A DNA stretch of 64,000 nucleotides from Sphingomonas japonica (GTDB taxonomy: Bacteria; Pseudomonadota; Alphaproteobacteria; Sphingomonadales; Sphingomonadaceae), in NCBI RefSeq assembly GCF_006346325.1, contig NZ_VDYR01000001.1, forward strand, positions 2,133,501 through 2,197,500, in the 5' to 3' direction. Below are positions 8,679 to 17,784 of the stretch, in pieces (the first letter of the stretch is position 1; each line of letters begins with the position of its first letter). Below the pieces are notes generated by a model. The model ran no database searches. It was not told the origin of the DNA and worked only from the letters and a program-made list of their open reading frames with translations. The position numbers were made by a program, and so were the translations under genes.

Positions 8679-8890
8679 GCTTCGTCTCCATTTCCGAACG
8701 CCATCTCGGCCGCTTCGCCAAGCCCCTTGAGCACGAACCAGCCGACGGCGTAGGTCACCGCGACCGGAATCGCGACCTTGAGGACATTGGCCGCGATCGC
8801 GCCGATGATCGCGCCATCTGCGGACGAATCGTCGCCGCTCATGCTGTCGATCGCGCCGCCGACCAGCGCGCCGATGGTAGTTGCTCCCAC
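8675..8890 (-). CDS. Small glycine-rich membrane protein
   Basis: A 71-residue product starting at GTG 8890, chosen because GGAGG sits five bases upstream. It opens GATTIGALVGGAIDSMSG and carries two hydrophobic stretches (GAIIGAIAANVLKVAIPVAVTYAVGWFVL) and an acidic tail. Its stop overlaps the start of the next small gene. It shares the motif IGALVG with that neighbour, pointing to an ancient duplication. Function unknown; likely inner membrane. Confidence 0.72.
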   Translation of the reverse strand: MGATTIGALVGGAIDSMSGDDSSADGAIIGAIAANVLKVAIPVAVTYAVGWFVLKGLGEAAEMAFGNGDEA

Positions 8891-8949
8891 AAGTTCCTCC
8901 TTGGTTTCGGCTGCACAACGGTGTGCCGCCCCGCAAGGTTCCGCCGCGC

Positions 8950-10341
8950 TCAGCGCCCGACCATGTCGCCCGGCCGGACCAGCCTGTCGAACGTCGCTTC
9001 GTCGACCAGCCCCAGCGCCAATCCCGACTGCTTGAGCGTCAACCCCTCGGCATGGGCGTGCTTGGCGATCTTCGCGGCGTTGTCATAGCCGATCTTGGGC
9101 GCAAGCGCGGTGACCAGCATCAGCGAGCGATCGACCAGTTCCGCGATCCGCGCCTCGTTGGCGACGAGCCCGTCGACGCACCGCTCGGCAAAGCTCTCCA
9201 TGGCGGTGCTCAGCAGGTCGATCGAGCGCAGCACTGCGGCGCCGATCAACGGCTTGAACACGTTGAGCTCGAGATGCCCCTGCAGCCCCCCGATCGTAAT
9301 CGCGGCATGGTTGCCCATCACTTGCGCGGCGACCATCGTCAGCATCTCGCACTGGGTCGGATTGACCTTGCCCGGCATGATCGAGCTGCCGGGTTCATTG
9401 GCGGGCAGGTCCAGTTCGCCAAGACCCGACCGCGGCCCGCTGCCCAGCAGCCGGATGTCGTTGGCGATCTTGGTCAGCGCCACCGCCAGCGTATTCAGCG
9501 TGCCGGACAAATGCACCAGCGGATCGTTCGACGCGAGCGCCTCGAACGCGTTCTCGGCGGGGATGAAGCCGATCCCGGTCAGCCCGCGCAGTTCGGCACA
9601 GAAATGCTCGGCGAACTTGGGCGGCGCGTTCAGCCCGGTGCCGACCGCGGTCCCGCCCTGCGCGACGCGATTGGTGCCATGTTCGACCGCCGGCTCGATC
9701 CGGCGACCGGCGCGATAGAGCTGATTGGCATAGCCGGAAAATTCCTGTCCCAGCGTCAGCGGCGTCGCGTCCTGCAGATGCGTGCGCCCGATCTTGACGA
9801 TGCCGTCCCACGCCTTCGCCTTTGCATCGAGTGCGGCGTGCAGCCGGTCGAGCGCCGGGAACAGCCGTTGCGTAGCGGCCAGCGACGCGGCGATATGGAT
9901 CGCGGTCGGGAAGCTGTCGTTCGACGACTGCCCGCGATTGACGTCGTCATTAGGATGCACCGGGCTCTTGCCGCCGCGTGTCCCGGTCAAAAGCTCGTTG
10001 GCGCGCCCGGCGATCACTTCGTTGACGTTCATGTTGGATTGCGTGCCGGACCCGGTCTGCCAGATCACCAGCGGGAATTGATCGTCGAGCTTGCCCTCTA
10101 CGATCTCGCCCGCCGCCGCCTCGATCGCATCGGCCTTTTCGGCGTCCAGCCCGTGCCGCCGGTTCACCCGCGCCGCCGCCTGCTTCACATACGCCAAGCC
10201 GCGGACGATCTCGATCGGCATCGCCTCGCGCGCGCCGAACGGGAAATTCTCGATCGATCGCTGGGTCTGCGCTCCCCAATAGGCTTCGCCGGGCACCTCG
10301 ATCGCGCCGATCGAGTCGGTTTCGGTGCGGGTCTGGGTCAT
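8950..10341 (-). CDS. fumC: Class II fumarate hydratase
   Basis: Iron-independent fumarase of the TCA cycle, converting fumarate to malate. The 463-residue length is standard. N-terminal [12 protein letters not shown] and YWGAQTQRS are typical, [15 protein letters not shown] lies near residue 100, and the superfamily signature [11 protein letters not shown] is near residues 316-326. A GGAGGA ribosome site precedes ATG 10341. It stands alone between a pair of small genes and sspB. The absence of an iron-sulfur fumarase nearby does not exclude one elsewhere. Confidence 0.97.
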   Translation of the reverse strand: MTQTRTETDSIGAIEVPGEAYWGAQTQRSIENFPFGAREAMPIEIVRGLAYVKQAAARVNRRHGLDAEKADAIEAAAGEIVEGKLDDQFPLVIWQTGSGTQSNMNVNEVIAGRANELLTGTRGGKSPVHPNDDVNRGQSSNDSFPTAIHIAASLAATQRLFPALDRLHAALDAKAKAWDGIVKIGRTHLQDATPLTLGQEFSGYANQLYRAGRRIEPAVEHGTNRVAQGGTAVGTGLNAPPKFAEHFCAELRGLTGIGFIPAENAFEALASNDPLVHLSGTLNTLAVALTKIANDIRLLGSGPRSGLGELDLPANEPGSSIMPGKVNPTQCEMLTMVAAQVMGNHAAITIGGLQGHLELNVFKPLIGAAVLRSIDLLSTAMESFAERCVDGLVANEARIAELVDRSLMLVTALAPKIGYDNAAKIAKHAHAEGLTLKQSGLALGLVDEATFDRLVRPGDMVGR

Positions 10342-10404
10342 GCGCTATCCTCCGTCGTACCAAGGAAAGCTGGGATCTCAGGCCGCGAGCGCAACCATTG
10401 ACGG

Positions 10405-10433
10405 GACGTCACGGGAGTAAATCCCGTGACGTC
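10405..10433. repeat. Perfect 12-base-pair hairpin upstream of fumC
   Basis: GACGTCACGGGA (10405-10416), loop GTAAA, and TCCCGTGACGTC (10422-10433) form a perfect inverted repeat. No T-run follows on either strand. It lies between fumC and sspB, both read leftward, so it is downstream of sspB and upstream of fumC. It could be a transcript-stabilising hairpin, a weak terminator or a protein-binding site. Confidence 0.8.
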
Positions 10434-10484
10434 GGAAACGGCGTAGCCGCACCGGCCGGCAGTTCGCGTCTCTTCGCGACCGCC

Positions 10485-10502
10485 GATTAGCGAGCGCTAA
10501 TC
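10485..10502. repeat. Second perfect palindrome, 3' side of sspB
   Basis: GATTAGCG and CGCTAATC are exact inverted copies separated by AG. It ends ten bases beyond the sspB stop codon. The 170-base gap therefore carries two perfect hairpins. A third, weaker TCGCG/CGCGA pair lies between them. Confidence 0.7.
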
Positions 10503-10512
10503 GCCTCGCTCC

Positions 10513-10998
10513 CTATTTCTTCCGCTTGAAGTCCACCGCGACCACGTTCGACCCGTCGTCGGCGCCCTTGATCTCGGTATCGCCGTCATTCTCCGCGGGT
10601 TCGTGCGGTTCGGGACCGTCGGGTTCCTCCTGCGCCTGGAACCGCAGTTCGAAATTGACCGCAGGATCATGAAAGCCCGTTATCGCCGCGAACGGGATCA
10701 CCAGCATCGACGGAATCTGGTTGAAGCTCAGCCCGACCGAGAACCGCCCCTCCTCGACCGACAAGTCCCAGTAGCGATGCTGGATGACGATCGTCATCTC
10801 GTCGGGAAAGCGATCGATCAGCCGCTGCGGGATATCGACGCCCGGCGCAGTGGTCTTGAAGGTGATGTAGAAATGATGCTGCCCCGGCAGCCCGCCGGTG
10901 CTTTCGATCTGGCCGAGCACGCGCCCCACCACGGCGCGCAGCGCCTCTTGCACGATCTCGTCGTACGGAATCAGGCTATCGGGGACACTGGCGTTCAT
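10513..10998 (-). CDS. sspB: SspB-type ClpXP adaptor
   Basis: SspB proteins deliver ssrA-tagged and other substrates to the ClpXP protease. The 161-residue product has the alphaproteobacterial SspB pattern: SLIPYDEIVQEALRAVVGRVL at the start, GQHHFYITFKTTAPGV, then IQHRYWDLSV and FNQIPSMLVIPFAAITGFHDP. A long acidic linker and a basic tail (VVAVDFKRKK) follow, as expected for the ClpX-docking region. Start ATG 10998 fits this domain start. It is divergent from the his operon, and ClpS, the ClpAP adaptor, is also in this window. Confidence 0.93.
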   Translation of the reverse strand: MNASVPDSLIPYDEIVQEALRAVVGRVLGQIESTGGLPGQHHFYITFKTTAPGVDIPQRLIDRFPDEMTIVIQHRYWDLSVEEGRFSVGLSFNQIPSMLVIPFAAITGFHDPAVNFELRFQAQEEPDGPEPHEPAENDGDTEIKGADDGSNVVAVDFKRKK

Positions 10999-11070
10999 CG
11001 TCCCACTTGCTAGTCGCAATTGAGGCAGGGTCAAGATTGCATGGTCCGCCGCCCACGCTATGTGGGGCCG

Positions 11071-11658
11071 ATGCGCACCGCCACCATCAACCGCCGCACC
11101 AGCGAAACCGCGATCGACGTCACCGTCAATCTCGACGGGACCGGCGTTTATGCGATTGCGACCGGGATCGGCTTTCTCGATCACATGCTCGAGCAATTGT
11201 CGCGGCATTCGCTGATCGATCTGGACGTGAAGGTCGACGGCGACCTGCATATCGACCAGCATCACACCACCGAGGATTCGGCGCTGGCGATCGGCGAGGC
11301 GGTGGCCAAGGCGCTGGGCGACAAGAAGGGCATCCGCCGCTATGGCGATGCGCTGTCGCCGATGGACGAGACGCTGTGCCGTGTCGCGCTCGACATTTCG
11401 GGGCGGCCGTGGTGCGTGTTCGACCTCGAATTCTCGCAGGAGAAGCTCGGCGAGATGGATACCGAGCTGTTCGAGCACTGGTTCCAGAGCTTTGCGCAGG
11501 CCGCCGGCATCACGCTGCATGTCGAGCTGCTGCACGGGCGCAACAACCACCATTTCATCGAAAGCGCGTTCAAGGGGCTGGCGCGATCGCTGCGCACCGC
11601 GGTCGAGATCGACCCGCGCAAGGCCGATGCGATCCCGTCGACCAAGGGCATGTTGTGA
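11071..11658 (+). CDS. hisB: Imidazoleglycerol-phosphate dehydratase
   Basis: Catalyses dehydration of imidazoleglycerol phosphate, step six of histidine synthesis. The 195-residue product is the monofunctional type. Metal-binding histidine motifs are seen: [21 protein letters not shown] and [15 protein letters not shown] use ATG 11071 ([13 protein letters not shown]) as start, which gives standard length; an in-frame ATG at 11041 is possible but adds atypical residues. First gene of the his operon; its TGA overlaps the GTG of the following YciI-like gene. Confidence 0.96.
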   Translation: MRTATINRRTSETAIDVTVNLDGTGVYAIATGIGFLDHMLEQLSRHSLIDLDVKVDGDLHIDQHHTTEDSALAIGEAVAKALGDKKGIRRYGDALSPMDETLCRVALDISGRPWCVFDLEFSQEKLGEMDTELFEHWFQSFAQAAGITLHVELLHGRNNHHFIESAFKGLARSLRTAVEIDPRKADAIPSTKGML

Positions 11659-11969
11659 GCAGCTTCGCCCGACCCGACGCACCGATGTGCCTGGCGCTGC
11701 TGACCTATGTCCAGCCGATCGACTCGGTCGATGCGCAATTGTCGGCGCATGTCGATTGGCTCGGCAAATGTTTCGACGAGGAATTGCTGATCCTCGCCGG
11801 GCGGCAGGTACCGCGCACCGGCGGCGTCCTGCTGTTCCGCGGCAGGCGCGCCGAGGTCGAGGCGCTCGTGGCAACCGATCCGTTCGTAACCTCGGGCGTC
11901 GCGACGGTCGCGGTGACCGAATTCAACGCAAGCATGGCGGCAGGTCCGCTCGCCGACCTGCTGACATGA
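11655..11969 (+). CDS. YciI-related small protein inside the his operon
   Basis: A 104-residue protein with the YCII fold pattern: an AHVDWLGK segment after the first strand, [17 protein letters not shown], and [16 protein letters not shown] at the end. YciI proteins are small ferredoxin-like dimers of mostly unknown activity. GTG 11655 overlaps the hisB stop (GTGA), and an in-frame ATG at 11685 is an alternative start. It lies between hisB and hisH, and is the only non-biosynthetic member within the his genes. A role in histidine synthesis is unproven. Confidence 0.85.
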   Translation: MSSFARPDAPMCLALLTYVQPIDSVDAQLSAHVDWLGKCFDEELLILAGRQVPRTGGVLLFRGRRAEVEALVATDPFVTSGVATVAVTEFNASMAAGPLADLLT

Positions 11970-11979
11970 GCAATCCGAA

Positions 11980-12588
11980 ATGAGCGGCGCGGTCGCGCTG
12001 ATCGATTACGGCGCGGGCAACCTCCATTCGGTCCACAATGCGCTGAAAGCGGCGGGTGCGGCCGACATCGCGATCACCGCCGATCCCGATGTCGTGCGCC
12101 GCGCCGACCGCATCGTCCTGCCCGGCGTCGGCGCATTCGGTGCCTGCGCGTCGGGGCTGCGCGGCTTGCCGGGCATGGTCGGTGCAATGGAGGAGCGCGC
12201 GCTGAACGGCGGCGTCCCGTTCCTTGGCATCTGCGTTGGCATGCAATTGCTGGCGACACGCGGGCTTGAGTTGGGCGAGCATGCCGGGCTGGACTGGATT
12301 TCCGGGACGGTCGGCAGCCTCGTGGCGAGCGACGGCGTGCGCGTGCCGCATATGGGCTGGAACGACGTCGCCCCCACCCGTCCCCACCCGCTGATCGAGC
12401 CGGGCGAGGCCTATTTCCTCCACAGCTTCGCGTTTGCCGGCGGCGACGTCCTCGCCACTACCGATCATGGCGGGCCCGTCACCGCCGCGATCGGCCGCGA
12501 CAATCTGATCGGTATCCAGTTCCACCCGGAAAAGAGCCAGCGCTACGGCATCGCCCTGCTCGAAAGGTTCCTGGCATGGCGCCCCTGA
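11980..12588 (+). CDS. hisH: Imidazole glycerol phosphate synthase glutaminase subunit
   Basis: HisH hydrolyses glutamine and passes ammonia to HisF. The 202-residue product shows the class I amidotransferase features: IDYGAGNLHSVHNAL at the N-terminus, the nucleophile motif FLGICVGMQLL near residue 84, and GIQFHPEKSQ near residue 180 with the catalytic His and Glu. It begins 10 bases after the YciI-like gene and overlaps hisA by 13 bases. Confidence 0.97.
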   Translation: MSGAVALIDYGAGNLHSVHNALKAAGAADIAITADPDVVRRADRIVLPGVGAFGACASGLRGLPGMVGAMEERALNGGVPFLGICVGMQLLATRGLELGEHAGLDWISGTVGSLVASDGVRVPHMGWNDVAPTRPHPLIEPGEAYFLHSFAFAGGDVLATTDHGGPVTAAIGRDNLIGIQFHPEKSQRYGIALLERFLAWRP

Positions 12589-13310
12589 CGATCTTTCCCG
12601 CGATCGACCTCAAGCGCGGTCAGGTCGTGCGCCTTGCCGAGGGGGATATGGATCGCGCGACGATCTACGGCGACGATCCCGCGCATCAGGCGGCGCTGTT
12701 CGCCCAAGCGGGCGCGGACCACCTCCACGTCGTCGATCTGGACGGTGCGTTCGCAGGCGGGTCGGTCAACGGCGATGCGGTCGCGAACATCCTTGCGGCA
12801 TTCCCCGGTCGCGTCCAGCTGGGCGGTGGCATCCGGGATCGCGCCGGCGTCGAACGCTGGATCGAGCTTGGTGTCGCGCGGGTGGTGATCGGCACTGCCG
12901 CACTCAAGCACCCGGAATTCGTCAAAGCCGCCGCTCGCGACTTTCCGGGCCGGATCGTGGTTGCGGTCGACGCGCGCGGCGGCATGGTCGCGACGCAGGG
13001 TTGGGCCGACGTGTCCGACGTCACCGCCGCCGACCTCGCCCGCCGCTTCGAGGACGCCGGCGTCTCGGCGCTGCTGTTCACCGATGTCGGCCGCGACGGG
13101 CTGCTCAAGGGCTGCAATGTCGAGGCGACGGTCGCCCTCGCCCGGACCGTCGCGATCCCGGTGATCGCCAGCGGCGGGGTGGCGGATCTCGGCGATATCG
13201 AGGTATTGCGCCCGCATGTCGCCGACGGCATCGAGGGCGTGATCACCGGGCGCGCACTGTATGACGGGCGGCTGGATCTGACGCAGGCGATCGCGGCGGG
13301 GCAGGTGTGA
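12576..13310 (+). CDS. hisA: ProFAR isomerase
   Basis: HisA is a (beta-alpha)8 barrel that isomerises phosphoribosyl-formimino-AICAR phosphate in histidine synthesis. The 244-residue product has FPAIDLKRGQVVRL with the catalytic Asp near residue 9, HVVDLDGAF, QLGGGIRD, and the second acidic site FTDVGRDGLLKG. It overlaps hisH. The 115 bases after it, before hisF, hold an inverted pair of a dispersed repeat. Confidence 0.97.
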   Translation: MAPLTIFPAIDLKRGQVVRLAEGDMDRATIYGDDPAHQAALFAQAGADHLHVVDLDGAFAGGSVNGDAVANILAAFPGRVQLGGGIRDRAGVERWIELGVARVVIGTAALKHPEFVKAAARDFPGRIVVAVDARGGMVATQGWADVSDVTAADLARRFEDAGVSALLFTDVGRDGLLKGCNVEATVALARTVAIPVIASGGVADLGDIEVLRPHVADGIEGVITGRALYDGRLDLTQAIAAGQV

Positions 13311-13326
13311 TGCAGACTGCTCCCAC

Positions 13327-13404
13327 CCGTTCGGTTCGAGCGCGGTCGAGAAATGCTGACCGGGCGCACCTTAGCGGTTACTCGACTTCGCTCGAAACGA
13401 ACGG
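13327..13404. repeat. Inverted pair of dispersed palindromic element within the his operon
   Basis: CCGTTCGGTTCGAGC (from 13327) with a following GCGGTCGAG faces a second copy, CTCGACTTCGCTCGAAACG continuing to AACGG (13381-13404). The second copy contains the reverse complement of the element seen at 43285, and a third family member lies at 22314. The element is roughly 24 bases long. The two facing copies could fold into a stem of about 80 bases between hisA and hisF. Confidence 0.8.
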
Positions 13405-13425
13405 AATTGAGGGAATTTTCAACTC

Positions 13426-14235
13426 ATGACCGTCCGCGCCCGCGTCATTCCCTGCCTCGACGTCGCGGGTGGCCGGGTGGTCAAGGGCGTCAACTTCGTC
13501 GATCTGATCGACGCGGGCGACCCGGTCGAGCAGGCGCGCGCCTATGATGCGGCGGGGGCCGACGAGCTGTGCTTCCTCGATATCACCGCCAGCCACGAGG
13601 CGCGCGGCACGATGGTCGACGTCGTGCGGCGCACGGCCGAAGTCTGCTTCATGCCGCTGACGGTCGGCGGCGGCGTGCGCGAAGTCGCCGATGCGCGCGC
13701 GCTATTGCTGGCGGGCGCCGACAAGGTCGCGGTCAACTCCGCCGCGGTGGCGCGGCCCGAACTCGTCGCCGACCTCGCCGACCGCTTCGGCAGCCAATGT
13801 GTCGTCGCCTCGGTCGATGCCCGCCGCGTCGGCGAGGACCGCTGGGAAGTCTTCACCCATGGCGGCCGCCGCGCCACCGGGATCGACGCGGTCGAACATG
13901 CGCTCAATCTGGCACGGCTCGGTGCGGGCGAGCTGCTGGTGACGTCGATGGATCGCGACGGCACGCGCGACGGCTATGACCTCGCGCTGGTCCGCACCAT
14001 TGCCGACCGGGTGACGGTGCCGGTGGTGGCCAGCGGCGGCGTCGGCGGCTTGGGCGACCTGGTCGCCGGCATCCGCGACGGCCATGCCAGTGCGGTCCTG
14101 GCAGCATCGATCTTTCATTTCGGGCACGCAACCATCGCCGATGCGCACGCTGCATTGGCCGCTGCAGGGATCGCGGTACGCCGCCCGATGATTGACAGCC
14201 GCTCGGCGGGCCTTCACCCCGGCGCCGATGGCTGA
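13426..14235 (+). CDS. hisF: Imidazole glycerol phosphate synthase cyclase subunit
   Basis: HisF closes the imidazole ring using ammonia from HisH. The 269-residue barrel shows [19 protein letters not shown] (Asp near residue 11), [20 protein letters not shown], and the second catalytic Asp in [15 protein letters not shown]. The ATG at 13426 is separated from hisA by the repeat pair, so the operon may be attenuated or re-initiated here. Its stop overlaps the start of hisE. Confidence 0.97.
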   Translation: MTVRARVIPCLDVAGGRVVKGVNFVDLIDAGDPVEQARAYDAAGADELCFLDITASHEARGTMVDVVRRTAEVCFMPLTVGGGVREVADARALLLAGADKVAVNSAAVARPELVADLADRFGSQCVVASVDARRVGEDRWEVFTHGGRRATGIDAVEHALNLARLGAGELLVTSMDRDGTRDGYDLALVRTIADRVTVPVVASGGVGGLGDLVAGIRDGHASAVLAASIFHFGHATIADAHAALAAAGIAVRRPMIDSRSAGLHPGADG

Positions 14236-14545
14236 CCCGCTCGACACCCTGGAAGCGACGATCGCCGCGCGCCGCGCCAGCGATCCCGAGGCGTCCTATG
14301 TCGCTCGGCTGTCCGCCGCCGGCACCGCCAAGATCGCGCAGAAGGTTGGCGAGGAAGCGATCGAGACCGTCATCGCCGCGCTGTCGGGCGATCGCGCCGC
14401 GCTGACCTCGGAAGCCGCCGACCTGCTCTTCCACCTGCTTGTGCTGCTCGCCGATCGCGGCGTCACGCTCGGCGACGTCCGTGCCGAACTCGTCCGGCGC
14501 GAAGGCGTCTCCGGGCTGGACGAAAAGGCGTCGCGATCCGAATAG
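14228..14545 (+). CDS. hisE: Phosphoribosyl-ATP pyrophosphatase
   Basis: HisE removes pyrophosphate from phosphoribosyl-ATP, the second step of histidine synthesis. From ATG 14228 ([12 protein letters not shown]) the product is 105 residues. The family helices and acidic motif are present: [18 protein letters not shown] and [16 protein letters not shown]. The start lies eight bases inside hisF. HisI is not fused and must be encoded elsewhere, as must hisG, hisD and hisC. Confidence 0.95.
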   Translation: MADPLDTLEATIAARRASDPEASYVARLSAAGTAKIAQKVGEEAIETVIAALSGDRAALTSEAADLLFHLLVLLADRGVTLGDVRAELVRREGVSGLDEKASRSE

Positions 14546-14565
14546 AGACGGCAAAGGAGCTTTCA

Positions 14566-14943
14566 ATGCCGATCGACGCCACCCAGCCATATGACGACGC
14601 CAACATCTTCGCGAAGATCCTGCGCGGCGAGATACCCGCAAAGACGGTGTACGAGGATGATCACGCGCTCGCATTCCACGATATCAACCCTCAGGCGCCC
14701 CAGCATATCCTGGTGATCCCGCGCGGTCGCTATGTGTCGTGGGACGATTTCAGCGCGCACGCGTCCGACGCCGAAATAGCCGGCTTCGTCCGCGCCGTCG
14801 GTCATGTCGCGCGCGCCGCGGGGCTGGTCGAGCCGGGCTATCGCCTGCTCGCCAATACCGGCGGGGATGCGCATCAGGAGGTGCCGCACCTCCACGTCCA
14901 CATCTTCGCGGGACAGCCGCTGGGTCCGATGCTGGCGCATTAG
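14566..14943 (+). CDS. HIT family nucleotide-binding protein
   Basis: A 125-residue histidine-triad protein of the HinT type, which hydrolyses adenosine phosphoramidates. DDANIFAKILRGEIPAKTVYEDD opens the fold, and the triad HLHVHIFAG lies near residues 108-116. An AAGGAG ribosome site precedes the ATG. It closes the his gene run, an arrangement known in other alphaproteobacteria. Physiological substrate unknown. Confidence 0.93.
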   Translation: MPIDATQPYDDANIFAKILRGEIPAKTVYEDDHALAFHDINPQAPQHILVIPRGRYVSWDDFSAHASDAEIAGFVRAVGHVARAAGLVEPGYRLLANTGGDAHQEVPHLHVHIFAGQPLGPMLAH

Positions 14944-15038
14944 GGGATTGCACCGTCCCATTTACCGGCTAGGCTCGCGCCTTTCTTGGATCCAGGCGAT
15001 ACGGCAACGGCCGATCGCACCTTGGGGGAAGTGACTTC

Positions 15039-16604
15039 ATGAAATTTGGGCGCGTAAAGCCACTCGACGCCATTTTGGCGACCGCGAAGGCCAAATCGCT
15101 GGAACCGACGCTGGGCTGGTTCCAGCTGACCCTGTTCGGCATCGGCTGCGTGATCGGTACCGGCATCTTCGTGTTGACCTCGGCCGGTGCGCAAAAGGCC
15201 GGTCCCGGTCTGATGCTCGCCTTTGCCATCGCCGGCGTGATCTGCATCTTCGCCGCCCTGTGCTACGCCGAGATCGCAGCGATGATCCCGGTGGCGGGCT
15301 CGGCCTACACCTATACCTACACGACCATGGGCGAATTGCTCGCCTGGACCGTGGGGTGGGCGCTGATACTCGAATATGCCGTCGCGGCATCGGCGGTATC
15401 GGTCGGCTGGTCGGGGTTTTTCGCGGGGACAATCCTCAGTGAATTCCTGGGCGTGCAGTTACCGACCTGGCTGTCGGGCGCGCCGCTGGCGCTGGGCGGA
15501 GTCGAGGGCGGCCTCATCAACCTTCCCGCGGTCCTGATCGCGCTGCTCATCACCTGGCTGCTGATGATCGGCACCACCGAAAGCGCGCGCGTCAACGCCG
15601 TACTCGTCGCGATCAAGGTGACCGCGCTGACCGCGTTCATCGGCATCACGCTCACCTCGGACGCTTTTGATTCGGGCAAGTTCAATCCGTTCCTTCCCGC
15701 CGGCGTGTTCGGCGGCTTCGGCTCCGGCCTGGGTGCGGTCGGCGCCGCGGCGACCATCTTCTTTGCCTATGTCGGCTTCGACGCGGTCTCGACTGCGGCG
15801 GAGGAGACCAAGAACCCGCAGCGCAACGTCCCGATCGGGCTGATCGGCTCGCTGCTGTTCTGCACCATATTCTACATCCTAGTGGCCGCAGGAGCGATCG
15901 GCACGATTGGCGGACAGCCGCTGATGGGGCCGAACGGTGTGCCGTTCCCAGCCGGGTCGGAGGAACTCGCGCGGCAATGCGCCACCTTTGCAGCCAATCA
16001 GCTGCCGCTGGTGTGTTCGGATGAGGCGCTGGCGCACGTCCTGCGCCAGATCGGCTGGTCTGGCGTGGGCAATGCGCTTGGCCTCGCCGCATCGCTGGCG
16101 CTGCCGTCGGTCATCCTGATCCTGCTGTTCGGCCAGACCCGCGTCGCGTTCGTGATGAGCCGCGACGGGCTGCTCCCGGAATCGTGGAGCAAGGTGCATC
16201 CCAAGTGGAAGACGCCGCACGTGATTACCGCGATCACCGGCATCGCGGTGGCATTTGCAGCGGCCTTCCTGCCGGTCGGCAAGCTCGCCGACATCGCCAA
16301 TGCAGGAACGCTGTATGCGTTCATGATGGTGGCGATCGCCGTGATGATGCTGCGCAAGAGCAGCGCCGACTATCCCCGCAAGTTCCGCACGCCGATGTTG
16401 TGGCTGGTCGGACCGCTGACGGTTGCGGGGTGCATCTTCCTGTTCTTTAATCTGCCGATCGACGCCATGCTGGTCCTGCCGATCTGGGGCGCGCTCGGGT
16501 TGATCGTCTATTTTGGGTATAGCCGCAGCCGCAGCCATCTCGGCCGAGGCGTGGTCGAAGTCGTCGATCTCGACCATGATCCCGAGCATACTCCGAACGT
16601 CTGA
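15039..16604 (+). CDS. APC-type amino acid permease
   Basis: A 521-residue inner-membrane transporter with 12 hydrophobic segments. APC hallmarks are GIGCVIGTGIFVLTS in the first helix, PGLMLAFAIAGVICIFAALCYAE in the second, and FFAYVGFDAVSTAAEETKNPQRNVP. It resembles the CAT-like or YfnA-type permeases. A cysteine-containing insert near residues 300-330 probably faces the periplasm. A GGGGGAAG ribosome site lies just upstream of ATG, and a perfect terminator follows. Substrate cannot be assigned. Confidence 0.92.
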   Translation: MKFGRVKPLDAILATAKAKSLEPTLGWFQLTLFGIGCVIGTGIFVLTSAGAQKAGPGLMLAFAIAGVICIFAALCYAEIAAMIPVAGSAYTYTYTTMGELLAWTVGWALILEYAVAASAVSVGWSGFFAGTILSEFLGVQLPTWLSGAPLALGGVEGGLINLPAVLIALLITWLLMIGTTESARVNAVLVAIKVTALTAFIGITLTSDAFDSGKFNPFLPAGVFGGFGSGLGAVGAAATIFFAYVGFDAVSTAAEETKNPQRNVPIGLIGSLLFCTIFYILVAAGAIGTIGGQPLMGPNGVPFPAGSEELARQCATFAANQLPLVCSDEALAHVLRQIGWSGVGNALGLAASLALPSVILILLFGQTRVAFVMSRDGLLPESWSKVHPKWKTPHVITAITGIAVAFAAAFLPVGKLADIANAGTLYAFMMVAIAVMMLRKSSADYPRKFRTPMLWLVGPLTVAGCIFLFFNLPIDAMLVLPIWGALGLIVYFGYSRSRSHLGRGVVEVVDLDHDPEHTPNV

Positions 16605-16626
16605 TCGTTCGAATGCGCTGACAGCG

Positions 16627-16656
16627 AAAAGGCCGGGGAGCGATCCCCGGCCTTTT
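16627..16656. terminator. Bidirectional rho-independent terminator
   Basis: AAAAGGCCGGGGA (16627-16639) and TCCCCGGCCTTTT (16644-16656) are perfect inverted copies around a GCGA tetraloop. The A-run on one side and the T-run on the other let it end both the permease transcript and the convergent adenosine kinase transcript. Confidence 0.95.
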
Positions 16657-16683
16657 CCTCGCCACGGCCTTGTTCGACCGCGA

Positions 16684-17682
16684 CTAGCCCAGCTTGGCGG
16701 CAACCATCGCCTTCAGATCGACTTCCGGCCGCGCGCCGTAATGCGAGATGATCTCGGCCGCGCACAGCGCGCCCATCCGCAGCGACGTCGCGACGTCGCG
16801 GCCCTGCGCCTGGCCATGCAGGAACCCTGCCGCGAACAAGTCGCCCGCACCCGTAGTATCGACCACCCGCGCGATCGGCTCGGCCGCGACCGCCACCCGC
16901 TCGCCGTCCTTGACCGCGATCGCGCCATGCTCGCTGCGCGTCACCACCAGCACCGGCACCTGCGCCGCCGCCTGCGCGACCGCCGCCTCGAAATCCTCGG
17001 TCTGGCACAATGCCAGCAGCTCGTTCTCGTTGGCGAACAGGATGTCGATCAGGCCATCGGCCATCAACTGGCGGAAATCGTCGCCGTGGCGCGAGATGCA
17101 GAACACGTCGCTCAGCGTGAACGCCACCCGCCGGCCCGCCGCGCGCGCGACGTCGATCGCCGCGCGCATCGCGGCGCGTGGTTCTTCGGGGTCCCACAGA
17201 TAACCTTCGAGATACAGGATCGCGCCGCCCGCGATCATCTCGCGGTCGATTGCATGCTCGGGCAGGAACTGCGACGCGCCCAGGAACGTGTTCATGGTGC
17301 GCTGGCCGTCGGGGGTGACGAAGATCAGGCAGCGCGCGGTGGTCGGCTCGCCTGCGCGCGGAGGCGTGTCGAACCGGATACCGGCGGCGTTGATGTCGTG
17401 CTTGAACACCTGGCCCAACTGATCGTCGGCGACCTGGCCGATAAACCCGCATTTTCCGCCCAGCGCCGCGATTCCGGCGATGGTGTTGGCCGCCGATCCG
17501 CCCGACACCTCGCGCCCCGGGCCCATCTTGGCATAGAGCGCATCGGCCTCGGCGGGCGAGAACATCAACTGCATCGACCCCTTGGTCATGCCCTGCTCGG
17601 CAATGAAGGCGTCGTCGGCCTGGGCGAGGATGTCGACGATCGCGTTGCCGATCGCAACGACGTCATAGGTGGCGGGGGTCAA
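16684..17682 (-). CDS. Adenosine kinase, PfkB family
   Basis: A ribokinase-family sugar kinase closest to adenosine kinases, converting adenosine to AMP. About 332 residues: YDVVAIGNAIVDIL at the start, VSGGSAANTIAGIAALGGKCGFIGQVADDQLG near residues 60-90, and the catalytic DTTGAGDLFAAGF near residue 285. I favour TTG 17682 because GGAGA ends six bases upstream; GTG 17688 lies almost on top of that site and is less likely. A NupC-type nucleoside transporter elsewhere in the window could supply the substrate. Confidence 0.9.
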   Translation of the reverse strand: MTPATYDVVAIGNAIVDILAQADDAFIAEQGMTKGSMQLMFSPAEADALYAKMGPGREVSGGSAANTIAGIAALGGKCGFIGQVADDQLGQVFKHDINAAGIRFDTPPRAGEPTTARCLIFVTPDGQRTMNTFLGASQFLPEHAIDREMIAGGAILYLEGYLWDPEEPRAAMRAAIDVARAAGRRVAFTLSDVFCISRHGDDFRQLMADGLIDILFANENELLALCQTEDFEAAVAQAAAQVPVLVVTRSEHGAIAVKDGERVAVAAEPIARVVDTTGAGDLFAAGFLHGQAQGRDVATSLRMGALCAAEIISHYGARPEVDLKAMVAAKLG

Positions 17683-17784
17683 GAACACTCTCCGGCGATG
17701 ATTGGGATGCGCGGCGCGGTAGCCGGGGGCAGCGGCGCGCGCAACCGCGTTGACGCGCGCGCCGGGCTCCCGCATCGATGCGCG

